DNA of 38,239 bases, taken from Byssovorax sp. Its GTDB lineage: Bacteria > Myxococcota_A > Polyangia > Polyangiales > Polyangiaceae. The stretch spans positions 1 through 38,239 of the forward strand of contig JANYGI010000082.1 of assembly GCA_025362495.1 (NCBI GenBank), written 5' to 3'. The position numbers and the translations under genes are program-made. Below, in pieces: positions 23,623 to 33,525 of the stretch (its first letter is position 1; each line of letters starts with the position of its first letter). The notes beneath the pieces are model-generated. The model worked only from the letters and a program-made list of their open reading frames with translations. It was not told where the DNA came from and did no database searches.

Positions 23623-26136
23623 TCAGTTGGCGAAGCGCTTCGCTCGACCGCCCATCGGCGCGTCGACCAGGTCGAGCACCGTGGTCTCGTAGCGCGCGGC
23701 GGGCGCCGGCTCCGTCCCCGCGCGGTGGAGGAAGAACGACGCGTGCGCGCCGCGATCGAGCGCGACGATCCGCGAGCACCCGAGATCGATCAGCGCCGCC
23801 GTCGCCGCCTCGTCGCTGTCGAACGTGGTCGAGGCCATGGCGAACGTCCCGTCGGTGAGCACGCACGCCGCCGCGCGGATCCGCATTGATCCGACCTCGC
23901 GCGCCTCGGGCCGCAGCTTGCCGTCGTCGGCCGTGAGCGGCAGCTCGGTCGCGTCGGCGCCGTCGGGCAGCGCGAACCCAGCCGCCGCGGCGATCTGCGG
24001 GCGCCCCTTGTCGATCACCAGCACGCCGCTCGCCTCGCCACGAAATGGAAAGCCCACGGCGCCCTCGATCGCCAGGCCGCGCGCCCCGCGGCGACGCGCC
24101 GATCCCAGGCTCACCACGGCGAGAGCGCGCGCCTGCTCGCCGTCGGAAAGCGCGCCCGGGAGCGCCGCGCTCGTCTTCGTCGAGGGCTCTTTGCTGCCGG
24201 ATCGCAGGCGAAACAGCGTCCTTCCCGGGGCGACCGTCGTCACGTGAACGTTGGCGCCGAGGCTGCTGACGACGGCCATGTGCATCGACGGGATCCACGC
24301 CGGCGCGGGCTGACTGCCACCATCGGCGGCCCACCCCTTCGCCGCGGCCTCGCCCGCGGGCAGCGGCGCGCGCGGCCGCAGATCACGCGCGACCGCATAA
24401 AAGAAGCCGTTCGGCGATCCCGACGCCAGCCGCGAAGGCTCGAGCGACAGGCCCGCGGCGAGCGGCGTCGCCTCCCAGGCTCGCTCGTTCGCGCCTCCCG
24501 AGGCCGCCGCGAGATGGAGATACGCAAAGCCCACGGGCGCCGGCCCCGCCGCGAGATGCACCGCGTACACACACCCCGCGAGCCGCAGCGCCGAGGCGAT
24601 CGTCGCCGCGTCGGCCGCGGCGCTCTCCGCGTACACGACGTGACCCGTCGTCAACACGCCCAGCGCCGAGCGCGGCCGCGCCGCCGTCGCCGCGTCGAGC
24701 GGGATCACCGCCGCGCCCGTACCGCCGAGCAGCGGGTCCGGCGTCTCCAGGACCGACGCGATGCCCACGGGCGCCTCGACGCCGCCCGGCCACGGGCCCA
24801 GCACCACGCCCTCGTCGTGCCCCAGCACCACGGCCGCGGCCCCCGGCACAAGCGGCGCGATCGCCCGCCGGTTCACCACAAAGCCTGGATTGGAAGCTCC
24901 ATCCGTCGCGATCGACGCCGCCGGTCCGGCCGTGAACGCCGCCACCACGCGCTCGGCGATCGGCCCCTCGGGCAGCCGCGCCGCGCCGTGGATCCCGGTC
25001 GCGGATCGCGGCTCCGCGAAGCCCGCCTCGAGCCGCAGATCGAGCTGCCGCAGATCGAACGCCACGAGCCGCACCAGCGCCTCGGGATGATCGGGGCGCG
25101 GCCGGATCGCCGCCTCGTAGAGCGCCGGCGGCGCCCCGGGCAAGATCGTCGCGCCGCCGCCGCCCGCCGCCCACACGCCTTCGCCGGGCAGCGCCGGCTT
25201 CACCACCGGCGCGATCGCCGACGGCGGCCAGTCGTCGACCGGCTGGACGGCCTCGGGTACCTCGCGCCCGGGGAACGGCGCCGAGGCCCCGCGCGCGCCG
25301 GGAGCCCTGGAAAACAAGCCGATCACGCTCGCCGTGGCCCGCGCCGATCCCGGCCCGCCGAGCTCGCCCGCGGCGGCGATCACCGCGTCGCCGAGCGGCC
25401 GCGCGAGCGTCGGCATCCGCAGCGCGCGCGCCGAGAACGGGTTCTTCGGGCCGGCGTTGAGCGCGAACGTCCGCAGATCGAGCGCCGCCGCGGCGCCCTC
25501 TTTTCCGAGCGCCATCACCAGCGCGTCGTCCGACAGCTCGACCTTTGCGTCGTCGGGCAGCGCCTCGAACGTCACCTCGGTCCGCCCGATCCCGGCAGGG
25601 CTCCCCGTGGCGAGAACGCCTCGAATCGAAGCCCCGAGCCGCTCGCGCCACGTCACCGCTTCGCGGGTCGCGCCCTCGCCGGCGAGGTCGAGCAGCGTCA
25701 CGCCCTGCACCTTCCCGCCCGCGCGCGTCACGTACGCCGCGTAGCGCCCGTGGGCCACCAGATCCCGATCATCACCGAGCGGGCTCGAGGTGAGGTTGTG
25801 CAGCTCGCCCACGCGGAGCGGCCGCCCCGATCGCGTCAGCCGCACCCGGGCGCGGTACAGATCAGCGGGCGCGCTCGCGTCGCGCCGCGCGAGGAACAGC
25901 ACCCGGCGCCCCAGGAACGCGTCGATGAAGAAGCCGCCGCGCACTTCCCACACGAAATCGTCGGGCCGCACCTCCCCGCCCGCGGCCTCGCCGAGCATCG
26001 ACGCCACGCCCTCGGCAGAGCGCTGCGGCGGCGAAGGACGCAGGAAACCCAGCACCAGCGCGACCAGCGCGAAGAAGGCCGCCCAGAGCGCCCGGGCGCG
26101 GAGATCGTGGCGTTGGAGCCGGGGGGAGAGGTCCAT
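23623..26136 (-). CDS. Membrane-anchored protein with two degenerate phosphodiester-glycosidase-like modules
   Basis: 837 residues with one N-terminal membrane helix (about 16-32) and a large outer part. Residues about 35-300 are beta-rich and unrecognised. Two later stretches resemble the NAGPA/phosphodiester glycosidase fold. The first, about 350-545, has a gate R-S-A-L-G-V-L-T-T-G-H-V-V-Y-A near 489-503 and then A-L-R-L-A-G-C-V-Y-A-V-H-L. The second, about 615-805, has R-A-A-A-C-V-L-T-D-G-T-F-A-M-A then I-D-L-G-C-S-R-I-V-A-L-D-R-G-A-H-A-S. In active enzymes the last block reads roughly LDGGGS; here it is altered in both copies, so activity is doubtful. It starts from ATG 26136 with no clear ribosome site. 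The family call is inference from motif order. Confidence 0.6.
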   Translation of the reverse strand: MDLSPRLQRHDLRARALWAAFFALVALVLGFLRPSPPQRSAEGVASMLGEAAGGEVRPDDFVWEVRGGFFIDAFLGRRVLFLARRDASAPADLYRARVRLTRSGRPLRVGELHNLTSSPLGDDRDLVAHGRYAAYVTRAGGKVQGVTLLDLAGEGATREAVTWRERLGASIRGVLATGSPAGIGRTEVTFEALPDDAKVELSDDALVMALGKEGAAAALDLRTFALNAGPKNPFSARALRMPTLARPLGDAVIAAAGELGGPGSARATASVIGLFSRAPGARGASAPFPGREVPEAVQPVDDWPPSAIAPVVKPALPGEGVWAAGGGGATILPGAPPALYEAAIRPRPDHPEALVRLVAFDLRQLDLRLEAGFAEPRSATGIHGAARLPEGPIAERVVAAFTAGPAASIATDGASNPGFVVNRRAIAPLVPGAAAVVLGHDEGVVLGPWPGGVEAPVGIASVLETPDPLLGGTGAAVIPLDAATAARPRSALGVLTTGHVVYAESAAADAATIASALRLAGCVYAVHLAAGPAPVGFAYLHLAAASGGANERAWEATPLAAGLSLEPSRLASGSPNGFFYAVARDLRPRAPLPAGEAAAKGWAADGGSQPAPAWIPSMHMAVVSSLGANVHVTTVAPGRTLFRLRSGSKEPSTKTSAALPGALSDGEQARALAVVSLGSARRRGARGLAIEGAVGFPFRGEASGVLVIDKGRPQIAAAAGFALPDGADATELPLTADDGKLRPEAREVGSMRIRAAACVLTDGTFAMASTTFDSDEAATAALIDLGCSRIVALDRGAHASFFLHRAGTEPAPAARYETTVLDLVDAPMGGRAKRFAN

Positions 26137-26219
26137 CGGGCGGCGGACGGCCTCTTAGCACGGGGAGGCCGATGAGGGCGCGTCCCCCATGACGAGCGCC
26201 GTGCTCGTCACACGACGCC

Positions 26220-26248
26220 TTGGAGCCACGTGTCCGGCGGGGTATGGT
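26220..26248 (+). promoter_or_regulatory. Promoter for Cys-rich lipoprotein gene
   Basis: TTGGAG (26220-26225), 17-nt spacer and TATGGT (26243-26248) form a good housekeeping-type promoter; transcription would start near 26255. A GGAGG at 26263-26267 then leads to the ATG at 26276. Confidence 0.5.
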
Positions 26249-26275
26249 CCACGACCTTTCTCGGAGGACACCTCG

Positions 26276-26983
26276 ATGAATCGCCCCCTGCTCGCCGCAT
26301 CGGCCTCGATCGCGCTCGCTCTCGCTCTCTCCCTCTCCGCCTGCGGGAGCGTCACCAGCATCGACGATCTCTTCAACCAGAACAGCGGCGGCGCCGCCGC
26401 GGCCACGACCACGACCACGGGGGGCCAGGGCGGCGCGCAGAGCGTCACCGGCGTCGGCGGCGGCTCGATCTCGAGCGCGGCCACCAACCCTGCATCGGGA
26501 TCGGCCTCGAGCGGGCTCACCACGGCGAGCGGCCCGACCACCACCACCGGTCCTGGCCCCGCGGGCTCCAGCTCGAGCGGCCCCGGCGTCACCGCCTCTT
26601 CCAGCACCGGCCCCGGCCCCGCGTCGAGCAGCTCGGGCGGGCCGACGAACACCGTGTTCTGCAACAACGCCGAGTGCGCCCCGGGGCAGATCTGCTGCTT
26701 CAACCTCAGCCAGCAAAGCGACCACTGCGGCCAGGAGGGGAGCTGCGGTGACGGCTTCATCGAGCTCCAGTGCAACGGCCCGGAGGATTGCCCCGGCGGC
26801 GTCTGCTGCGCCGACGTCGATTTCCAGATGAACCCGCCTTACAAGAGCATCGCCTGCAAGCAGTCCTGCAACAACCCGCAGAACAACCTCATCGTCTGCA
26901 GCGACGCCGATCCCACCTGCCCCCCCGGCAAGCAGTGCGGCAACAGCATGATCCTCGGCCAGGGCTACAAGATCTGCAAATAG
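26276..26983 (+). CDS. Cys-rich surface lipoprotein with long Ser/Thr/Gly linker
   Basis: 235 residues from the ATG at 26276, with GGAGG at ideal spacing. The signal peptide ends in L-S-L-S-A-C23. A long Thr/Ser/Gly/Pro linker (about 37-124) should extend the rest from the membrane. The C-terminal domain (about 125-235) has many cysteines in repeated C-x(5-8)-C spacings (C-N-N-A-E-C, G-Q-I-C-C, C-P-G-G-V-C-C) and should be disulphide-rich. I know no enzyme of this form; such domains are common on myxobacterial surface lipoproteins. It ends four bases from the convergent 1145-residue membrane protein gene. Confidence 0.75.
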   Translation: MNRPLLAASASIALALALSLSACGSVTSIDDLFNQNSGGAAAATTTTTGGQGGAQSVTGVGGGSISSAATNPASGSASSGLTTASGPTTTTGPGPAGSSSSGPGVTASSSTGPGPASSSSGGPTNTVFCNNAECAPGQICCFNLSQQSDHCGQEGSCGDGFIELQCNGPEDCPGGVCCADVDFQMNPPYKSIACKQSCNNPQNNLIVCSDADPTCPPGKQCGNSMILGQGYKICK

Positions 26984-26987
26984 CCAG

Positions 26988-29900
26988 TCAGCCGCGCAGG
27001 AGGGGCGCCCCGAGCACCAGCCTCGGGATTGGCCCCTCCGCCTGCGAGGCCGCGTTCCAGGCCCGCACCCAGCCGATCCAGGCGATCGGCTGGAGTCGAT
27101 ACCGGATCTTCGCCTCGTCGATCACCGCCGGAGTCCCGAGGGGCGCGTCGCCCCGCACCCGCGGGGTGAGCCTCCGCCCCGTCTTCGGCTCCTCCAGCGG
27201 ATAGACTACCTCCGTCCGGTAGCCCTCGCCCGGCCAGATCACGAGGCCTTCGTCGGCGATATCGTAGGGCGTGTGCGCGCCGAGGACGGCCTCCACCTGC
27301 TCGCGCACGAGATCCACCCCGGCGAGCTGATACAGGCCTCCGAGGGCGTTCTCGAAGAGGCGATGTCCGTCGCTCTCGGCCGGGAGCTTGGCCAGGAACC
27401 CGAGGACAGGCACGCTCGCCACCAGCAGCCCCGACTGCTCTTCGAACGCGATCTCGCACGGGGCTTGATCGAGCGCCGCGCACCGGAGGCGCACCCGGAT
27501 CCGGTTCGTCCCCAGCTCGACCGCGGCGACCTCCACCGGGCCATGCGTCCACCGCGAGGCCCGCCGCAGCAGCGCCCCGATCTCGCGATCGACGAAGTGG
27601 TCAATCGCCTCTTCCACCTCGTGCACGCCCTCGCGGAACCGGGCCTCTTGCCCGCCCTGGGCCGGCCCCGGGGCCGCGCCCGCGAGCTCGACCTCGTCCG
27701 CGCGCTGCGCCGCGCGCCGCCACCGCGCGAAGAGCTTGGGCACTGTCCCGGCGTGGAATCCGGCCACGAGGAGCGCGCTCACCGTCTCGCCGTGATGGCC
27801 AATCGCGATCGGTCGAAGCTCCTTTGGCCGGCTCCCCTGGTAGAGCTTCCAGTTCTCCTTCAGCTCCCAGAACAGGAACCCGGCCAGGCTCGGCAGGAAG
27901 AACACCGTCGTCGCCGAGATGGCCTCGCCGATCACCCTCCCCAGAAACGGCGAGAGCAGCGTGTTCAGCGCGTGATGCGTCTCGCTCACCAGCTCTTTGC
28001 CCGAGGTGAGCATCAGCTTCTGGGCGACGGTGACCACCGGAAAGTGCTTGAGCGGGTTGAGCTCGGGCTCGATCAACAGCGTGATGTAGAGCCGCACCAC
28101 GTAGGCCACGGCGAACCAGGCCAGGCCAAAGAGGGCCTTGAGCGGGATCGTCCACCGCTGGCCGCCCTCGCGAAACCGCAGCCACTCCGCCACGCGGTAA
28201 AGCACCCTCTCCACCAGATCGATGAGGGTGCGAAACGTATCGACGATGAGGCGAAACAGCCCCGGGAGCACCCGCCGGCTCACCGCCTGGAGGGCCGGGC
28301 CGACACGATCGAGCACCGCGTCCTCGATCATCGTCCCGACGGGCGAGAGCATCACCGACATCAGCACCGCGAGGATCACCGCGGCGGCGAGCCCCGCGAC
28401 GATCGTGCCCTGATCGGCGAGCGGGGTCAGATAGACAATCGCCGCCGTGAGCCCGACGGGCAAGGCGCCCTTCCAGAGCAGGGCCCGCGCCAAGGGCCCT
28501 CCGAGCATCCGGCGCACCAGCGGCCGCATCAGGATCCACTGCGGAAAGCGGATGAAGATCAGCGCGAGCGCCGCGCCCAGGGCCTTTGCCACGCGCCACG
28601 CCACGGCGCGGACGCCGTCGTGGTGGAGCAGCCCGAGCATCATCGCCGCCACCACCGCGAAGCTCACCGGACTCAGCAGCTTCACCTCGTGGAAGCCGAG
28701 GAGCACGGCGATGGCGCTGACGAAATGGCCGACGCCGACGACGATCACGTACGCGGAGAGCGCGGGTAACACGACATAGAGAGTCACGAGGCGCCCCGCG
28801 TCCGTGCCGAACCCCACCGAGCTCACCTTCTGCAGGGCGCGCAGGTAGATCTCGCCACCGCGATAGACCCCGTCGAGCGCGTCGGCGAGCCGTCGATCGA
28901 GCCTCAGCAGCGGATCGCCGGCCCAGAGCTCGCTCACGCCGGCGAGGTTCGGCAGCTTGAGCTGATTGCGCGAGAGCGCGTCGCGGAGGTGGCCAATCGA
29001 GATGAAGCCGCGGCTCACCCCCTGATCGAGGATCTCTTCGATCACCTTGGCGCGGGCGGTGCGCTCGGGGGCGTTGGCGGGCAGCAATCCGACGCCGTCG
29101 AGGGCGTCGCGGAGCACCGGCCGCAGCGCCGTGCGGACGTTGTAGTCGGCGCGATCGCTGGCCCAGCGCAGCAGCTTCGCGAGCATCTTGCGATCCGGCG
29201 CCGGCACGCGCACCCGGCGGGCGCGGCGCTCGGCGCGGCGGATCGATCGCGCGATCCTGGTCGCGCGCGTCGCGGGCAAGGGCCGCACGATCGGCGTCTT
29301 CCCGAGCGACAGCGCCCAGGCCACGAGATCCACCGCGCGCTCCGGCTGCTCGTGCGCGACTGCGGCGCGCTGCAGATCGTACAGCAGGCGCGCTTCGACC
29401 GGGAAAACGAGCATCCGCCGCGCCGCGGCCTGCTCTGCCAGCATCGACAGGAGCGCCGTCCACGAGGCCCCGCCGCTCGGCCCGAGCGCGCTCCCCGGGG
29501 GCGCCAGCGCCGCGTTGAGCCGCGCCCCGAGCGCCTCGAGATCGGCCCGCGCCGCCGCGAGCGCCCTGCCGCTCCCGGGCCCGCCGCCCGCGCCGACGAT
29601 CGACAGCGCGATCGCCGCGCCGACGAGGTTGCCGCGACGCCGAGCCGTTTCAGCCTCGATTTCCAGGCTAGAAGCGTGCGCGGCGCTCGGCCGCGCCGGC
29701 GCGAGGCCGACGAGAAAACCGAAGCGCGTCGTCGGCGCGCGCGCGGTCGACGACGTGCCGTTGCGACGGGGCGAGCGCGCCACCGTGGCCGCGCGCTCGG
29801 CCCCCTCGGGGAACGATCGATCGAGGACCTTCTCGGCCGCGACGTCGCCGGCGAGGATGGCGTCGACGCGTCCATCCTCGGGCAAACCAGGGAAAGTCAC

Positions 29901-30425
29901 CGAGCAGAGCCGCGGCGCGAAGTGGCGGAGCTCGAGGAACAGCGCCGCGAACTCCACGTACGCCTCGCGATCATCGGAGCGCGCGAACAGCCGATCATCG
30001 TCGCGCAGCGCCGCGCGGATCTCGTCGAAGGCGATCTGCCCGATGCCGTCGATGCGCGCGCGGATCGCCGCGTCGTCGAGCACGCGCGCGCCGATCTCGC
30101 GGTGCACCTCGGCGTGAAATGCCGCTCGCCACAGGCGCGCGAGCACCTCGTCGGGCGTGCGCCCCACGAGGTCCGCCGCCGAGGGCCGCGCGACGAGGAT
30201 CACCTGCTCGGGCAGGCTCGCGGCTTCGTGCCCGAGCACCGACGTCGGCACCAGGCGCACGAGCGCGTCCCTCGGGATCACGTAACACCCCGCGTGCGGA
30301 ACCGAGAGCCCGATCCCCGCGAGATCCCGGTGCGCCTTGATCACCCGGCGCAGCAAGCGTCCATCGACGACGATCGCCCCCGCGTCAGCGGCGTGCAGGC
30401 GTCGTTCGAGGGCGGGGAGATCCAT
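26988..30425 (-). CDS. Large polytopic membrane protein of unknown function
   Basis: 1145 residues. Residues 1 to about 545 are soluble, Arg/Ala-rich and predicted helical, with no family I recognise. About 549-855 carries roughly seven or eight hydrophobic segments (for example L-Y-V-V-L-P-A-L-S-A-Y-V near 549, G-L-T-A-A-I-V-Y-L near 655, L-F-G-L-A-W-F-A-V-A-Y-V near 760, F-L-P-S-L-A-G-F-L-F near 835). The remaining 270 residues are soluble, with a C-terminal beta-rich part. This is a two-ended inner-membrane protein, probably a scaffold or transport-like component. It starts at ATG 30425. The OmpA-tailed gene ends 62 nt upstream on the same strand and may share its transcript. Function unknown. 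Confidence 0.75.
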   Translation of the reverse strand: MDLPALERRLHAADAGAIVVDGRLLRRVIKAHRDLAGIGLSVPHAGCYVIPRDALVRLVPTSVLGHEAASLPEQVILVARPSAADLVGRTPDEVLARLWRAAFHAEVHREIGARVLDDAAIRARIDGIGQIAFDEIRAALRDDDRLFARSDDREAYVEFAALFLELRHFAPRLCSVTFPGLPEDGRVDAILAGDVAAEKVLDRSFPEGAERAATVARSPRRNGTSSTARAPTTRFGFLVGLAPARPSAAHASSLEIEAETARRRGNLVGAAIALSIVGAGGGPGSGRALAAARADLEALGARLNAALAPPGSALGPSGGASWTALLSMLAEQAAARRMLVFPVEARLLYDLQRAAVAHEQPERAVDLVAWALSLGKTPIVRPLPATRATRIARSIRRAERRARRVRVPAPDRKMLAKLLRWASDRADYNVRTALRPVLRDALDGVGLLPANAPERTARAKVIEEILDQGVSRGFISIGHLRDALSRNQLKLPNLAGVSELWAGDPLLRLDRRLADALDGVYRGGEIYLRALQKVSSVGFGTDAGRLVTLYVVLPALSAYVIVVGVGHFVSAIAVLLGFHEVKLLSPVSFAVVAAMMLGLLHHDGVRAVAWRVAKALGAALALIFIRFPQWILMRPLVRRMLGGPLARALLWKGALPVGLTAAIVYLTPLADQGTIVAGLAAAVILAVLMSVMLSPVGTMIEDAVLDRVGPALQAVSRRVLPGLFRLIVDTFRTLIDLVERVLYRVAEWLRFREGGQRWTIPLKALFGLAWFAVAYVVRLYITLLIEPELNPLKHFPVVTVAQKLMLTSGKELVSETHHALNTLLSPFLGRVIGEAISATTVFFLPSLAGFLFWELKENWKLYQGSRPKELRPIAIGHHGETVSALLVAGFHAGTVPKLFARWRRAAQRADEVELAGAAPGPAQGGQEARFREGVHEVEEAIDHFVDREIGALLRRASRWTHGPVEVAAVELGTNRIRVRLRCAALDQAPCEIAFEEQSGLLVASVPVLGFLAKLPAESDGHRLFENALGGLYQLAGVDLVREQVEAVLGAHTPYDIADEGLVIWPGEGYRTEVVYPLEEPKTGRRLTPRVRGDAPLGTPAVIDEAKIRYRLQPIAWIGWVRAWNAASQAEGPIPRLVLGAPLLRG

Positions 30426-30487
30426 GCGGAGCCCCGTGTTATCAGAGGCGGCCGCCTGCGCGCCACCTCACGTGCAGGCGCGCTCAC

Positions 30488-31510
30488 TCACCGCCCGCGA
30501 ATGACGATCTCCACGCGCCGGTTCTTCTGCCGCCCGATCGGGCTGTCGTTGAGCCCGACAGGCCGGCTCTCGCCGAACCCCCGCGTGGTGATCCGCGCGC
30601 GATCGATCCCCCTCGAGACGAGGTATCCGGCCACCGCCTCGGCCCGCCGCTCCGAGAGGCGTTGATTGTAGTCCTCGGCCCCCTGATCGTCGGTGTGCCC
30701 ATCGACCATCACCGCCGCGTCGAGGCGCCTTTGAATCGAGGCGACCACGCGATCGAGCGCCGGCCCCGCGCCCTCGGCGAGCGTGTCACTCGCGTGGTCG
30801 AAGAGCACCTCGCTCGGGAGCGCCACGCGCTCGGCCCCGCCCAGGATCCCGACAGCGTCGATGTCGGCGCCCGGCCAGGAGTCGCTCTCTGCCCCTTGAA
30901 ACGGGATATCGTGGATCCGCACGTAGCGAAAGGCCTCCCCCGGCTCGACGTACTTGTGAATGTCAATCGCGCAGGGCCCGCCCGGCGCCTCACCGACGCT
31001 GATCCAGGTCTTGCCGTCGGCGCTGATCTCCACCGTCATCGCCTCGACTCCGGGGCCGATCTCGAAGATGAAGAGATCGGGACCGTCGTTGTCGACCAGC
31101 GCCGCGCGCGAGAACCCGAGCGTTATCGATCCCCCGTTGCCGAGCGTGACGGCGCGCGGCGCGTGCCAGCGCTCGACCTGGTAGTCCGGCGGCCCGAGCG
31201 CCGACAGGGGATCTTCGCCCTCGGGCAGCGCCGCGGGTATCCCGGGCTGATAGGCAATCACCTCGTCGGCAAAGGCCGCAAAATCGGTGGGCGGAGCGAC
31301 GAGGTGACCGAGCCCGTCGTGGATGTCGCTGGACGGCGTGAGGCCGGGAGAGGGATATCCGCCGAGCTCCGCCTTGAGCTGCGCGTCGCTGCGCGGGACA
31401 AACCTGCTCGCATCGATCGCCCCGTGGCGCCCCGTGGGACGCGCGCAACCAGGGGCGGGGAGCGCGGCGAGGGCAGCCAGGGCGGCGATGAGGCGGGCGG
31501 CATGGCGCAT
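30488..31510 (-). CDS. Envelope protein with C-terminal OmpA peptidoglycan-binding domain
   Basis: 340 residues from the ATG at 31510; a long open extension upstream is antisense to the divergent kinase and is rejected. The signal ends in P-A-P-G-C22, a poor lipobox, so it may be a lipoprotein or be cleaved elsewhere. The middle (about 80-228) resembles a beta-sandwich found in bacterial surface proteins, with A-L-G-P-P-D-Y, G-S-I-T-L-G-F, L-F-I-F-E, V-E-I-S-A-D-G-K-T-W and V-R-Y/F-x-x-V-R-I blocks. The last 112 residues (229-340) are an OmpA-like domain: V-D270-G-H-T-D-D and R-L-S-E-R288-R-A-E-A-V, the Asp and Arg that grip diaminopimelate in peptidoglycan. It should tether an outer-membrane complex to the wall. 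It is divergent from a Ser/Thr kinase. Confidence 0.85.
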   Translation of the reverse strand: MRHAARLIAALAALAALPAPGCARPTGRHGAIDASRFVPRSDAQLKAELGGYPSPGLTPSSDIHDGLGHLVAPPTDFAAFADEVIAYQPGIPAALPEGEDPLSALGPPDYQVERWHAPRAVTLGNGGSITLGFSRAALVDNDGPDLFIFEIGPGVEAMTVEISADGKTWISVGEAPGGPCAIDIHKYVEPGEAFRYVRIHDIPFQGAESDSWPGADIDAVGILGGAERVALPSEVLFDHASDTLAEGAGPALDRVVASIQRRLDAAVMVDGHTDDQGAEDYNQRLSERRAEAVAGYLVSRGIDRARITTRGFGESRPVGLNDSPIGRQKNRRVEIVIRGR

Positions 31511-31648
31511 CGTGGGGGATGAGACCAGCGGGGCCGACGAGCCTTGGATCCAGCGCCCCGACGCGCGGGGGCGCGATCCTCCGCCGCGACGGCGGTCGTC
31601 CAGGCCTCGTGGCGAGACCGCCCTCGGAGCTCGGGCACAGACGCGGCG

Positions 31649-31678
31649 TTGCCTGCGCGCCCGCGGTGCCGCTACACT
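31649..31678 (+). promoter_or_regulatory. Promoter for Ser/Thr kinase gene
   Basis: TTGCCT (31649-31654), 18-nt spacer and TACACT (31673-31678) form a plausible housekeeping-type promoter, about 40 nt before the ATG at 31724. It lies in the 213-nt space shared with the divergent OmpA-tailed gene. Confidence 0.45.
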
Positions 31679-31723
31679 CCCCGATTGCATCCACCTCGTA
31701 CGCCGCCGGGCGCAGCGCGATCC

Positions 31724-33248
<1,525 letters not shown>

Positions 33249-33250
<2 letters not shown>

Positions 33251-33480
33251 TGCACGTTTCCCGGCGGACCAGCACCCGAGCGACGCCTACACCAAGCTCC
33301 TCAAGCAGCAGTTGACCGACGCCGGCGCGGCCGCGCCAGGCAAGCTCGAGACGGGTCAGCTCGTCGACCTGCAGAGCGAGGATATCCAGATCATGGATAC
33401 GCCGCAGGACACCTCGATCGAGCTCGCCGGGGAGGCAGATTGCCATCCCCGCTCCTGCAGGGGGTCACCTGGTGTGTTGA
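33249..33480 (+). pseudogene. Coding-like remnant, apparently frameshifted
   Basis: Directly after the kinase, in the frame one base ahead, the translation reads like natural protein: S-D-A-Y-T-K-L-L-K-Q-Q-L-T-D-A-G, then G-Q-L-V-D-L-Q-S-E-D-I-Q-I-M-D. At the GGGG run (33429-33432) a one-base shift would continue as R-Q-I-A-I-P-A-P-A-G-G-H-L-V-C and stop at 33478-33480. No start codon, ribosome site or known family is apparent. It could be the tail of a decayed gene. It is antisense to nothing, since the GH19 gene ends at 33526. Low confidence. Confidence 0.35.
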
Positions 33481-33525
33481 CCATGGCGATTCCGCCCGTG
33501 AAGCGGGCGTGTCAGCGTGGCGCGC

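Noticed and set aside
24244-26175. 643-codon plus-strand frame opposite the glycosidase-like gene
   Set aside because: Arg-rich, no motifs; the minus-strand frame has a membrane helix and module repeats.
28989-30665. 558-codon plus-strand frame opposite the large membrane protein
   Set aside because: Same shadow composition; crosses into the neighbouring OmpA-tailed gene.
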